From: Acetoanaerobium noterae
GTDB lineage: Bacteria; Bacillota; Clostridia; Peptostreptococcales; Filifactoraceae
Assembly: GCF_900168025.1 (NCBI RefSeq)
Contig: NZ_FUYN01000004.1
Coordinates: 124,001-188,000, forward strand
Length of the DNA stretch: 64,000 nucleotides
Direction: 5' to 3'
A program made the position numbers and the translations under genes. The notes beneath the pieces are model-generated. The model ran no database searches. It saw only the letters and a list, made by a program, of their open reading frames with translations, and was not told the DNA's origin. Numbering within the stretch: position 1 is the first letter of the stretch; every line of letters begins with the position of its first letter. Shown here piece by piece: positions 63,396 through 64,000 of this stretch.

Positions 63396-64000
63396 TTATT
63401 TAAATTTAATAAACTTTAATGTAAAATCCATAAATTCCTCTATGCTATCTATATATCCTGGCTTGGTTTTCCCTCTATGTTCTTTTGTCTGCCACATATA
63501 CAAAACTTCAAATCTTTTTATGCATATATCTAAATCTTCTTTTCCTAAAATTATATAATTTGATTCTAAATCTAATTCTAGCTCAGGATATTTTGAAATA
63601 ATTCTATATAATAAGCACACCCCATGATACATAACTTCTGCATCAAATACTTCTCTTATCTTTGAAGTAATAATAGGTATAGATTCTTTAACTAATTCTA
63701 TATCATTTGGAATTGCAACTGTAGATTTAAAAATTGTTTGAGTCTGTATGTTGTTACACTTGCCAGATAGTATTTTAATTACTTCTGAATAAAATTCAGG
63801 TGAAGCAAACTTCTCAATCATTTTAAAGCATATTGTTTGTTTAGAAGTATTTTGATTTACAGCTGTAAAAAATATTTCAAGAAAGTCTTCTACTTTTTCT
63901 GGATTTCCAATCATTTTGTTAAAAGATAAAAGAGGAATTCTATCAACTTGATTTGCATTAGAAATCAGATTGCTCATTGGTTTAATAATATAATCTCTAT
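63396..64000 (-). CDS. Unrecognised protein, probably extending past right edge
   Basis: From ATG 63977 the frame gives 193 aa, but no ribosome site lies upstream, and the frame stays open (RDYIIKP) to the window end. The true start is probably outside. The protein is soluble and helical, with QTICFKMIEKFASPEFYSEVI and VFDAEVMYHGVCLLYRII, of no family I know. Only the C-terminal part can be judged. It ends 40 bases after the candidate small RNA. Confidence 0.6.
   Translation of the reverse strand, partial: RDYIIKPMSNLISNANQVDRIPLLSFNKMIGNPEKVEDFLEIFFTAVNQNTSKQTICFKMIEKFASPEFYSEVIKILSGKCNNIQTQTIFKSTVAIPNDIELVKESIPIITSKIREVFDAEVMYHGVCLLYRIISKYPELELDLESNYIILGKEDLDICIKRFEVLYMWQTKEHRGKTKPGYIDSIEEFMDFTLKFIKFK

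Noticed and set aside
63304-63558. A plus-strand 84-codon frame after the small RNA candidate.
   Set aside because: It covers the terminator and overlaps the minus-strand gene; no ribosome site.

Overview
The window is AT-rich chromosomal DNA with strong Shine-Dalgarno sites (AAGGAGG/GGAGG) and short intergenic gaps. Its gene content is that of a strictly anaerobic, amino-acid-fermenting clostridium. The strongest signs are a selenocysteine-containing betaine/sarcosine reductase component B operon, a double-domain 2-hydroxyacyl-CoA dehydratase activase, an oxygen-labile two-subunit fumarase, a glycyl radical enzyme with its activase, an archaeal-type ornithine cyclodeaminase and FeoAB. Acetoanaerobium (Clostridium sticklandii) and related Peptostreptococcaceae would fit. 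The organism is inferred from gene content, not from a marker gene. No tRNA, rRNA, CRISPR array or insertion sequence was seen.

Layout. 1-5.3 kb: an activase gene running off the left edge, divergent from a TetR regulator and the two fumarase subunits. 5.3-8.1 kb: a small acidic protein, a GT4 glycosyltransferase, and a possible heme pair (cytochrome-b5-like lipoprotein plus four-helix membrane protein). 8.3-10.9 kb: feoA-feoB and a 47-residue FeoB-associated Cys-rich protein behind a Fur-like box. 11-16.2 kb: grdI-grdH(Sec)-BCCT transporter, facing a TetR gene across a well-formed promoter/operator. 16.3-20.5 kb: prolyl-tRNA editing protein, vWA protein, macro-domain protein with an HTH-like tail, HD-GYP protein. 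20.7-23.1 kb: MFS exporter with an overlapping ArsR-type regulator. 23.1-29.7 kb: a PLD-helicase-DUF3427 protein and small housekeeping-type genes. 29.8-31.4 kb: hisS behind a leader peptide (three His codons) and a terminator. 31.6-36.2 kb: ornithine cyclodeaminase, ADP-ribosylglycohydrolase, a secreted leucine-rich-repeat protein. 36.3-41 kb: a decayed gene, a compact three-gene operon of unrecognised membrane proteins around a YkgJ-like Cys-cluster protein, a WYL regulator and a diguanylate cyclase. 41.2-48.2 kb: AIM24-like protein, glycogen branching enzyme, YczE-like membrane protein, amidohydrolase, DUF362 ferredoxin, Nudix and B3/4 proteins. 48.2-52.8 kb: glycyl radical enzyme, activase, XRE-cupin regulator, sirtuin. 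53-57.8 kb: DHH phosphoesterase, two-component system, lipoprotein, GNAT. 58-64 kb: TtcA-like protein, DMT and ArsB/NhaD-type transporters, CPA antiporter, a candidate small RNA, and an edge-truncated gene.

How it fits together. Betaine uptake (BCCT) feeds the selenoprotein reductase. Ornithine cyclodeaminase would supply proline, which Stickland clostridia reduce. Components A and C of the reductase, the Sec machinery and D-proline reductase are not in this window. The least explained parts are the 36.7-40.3 kb membrane cassette with its WYL regulator, the glycyl radical enzyme lacking the usual Glu two residues after the active Cys, the histidine-rich leader of hisS, and the symmetric divergent promoter that would drive both the CPA antiporter and a short terminated RNA.
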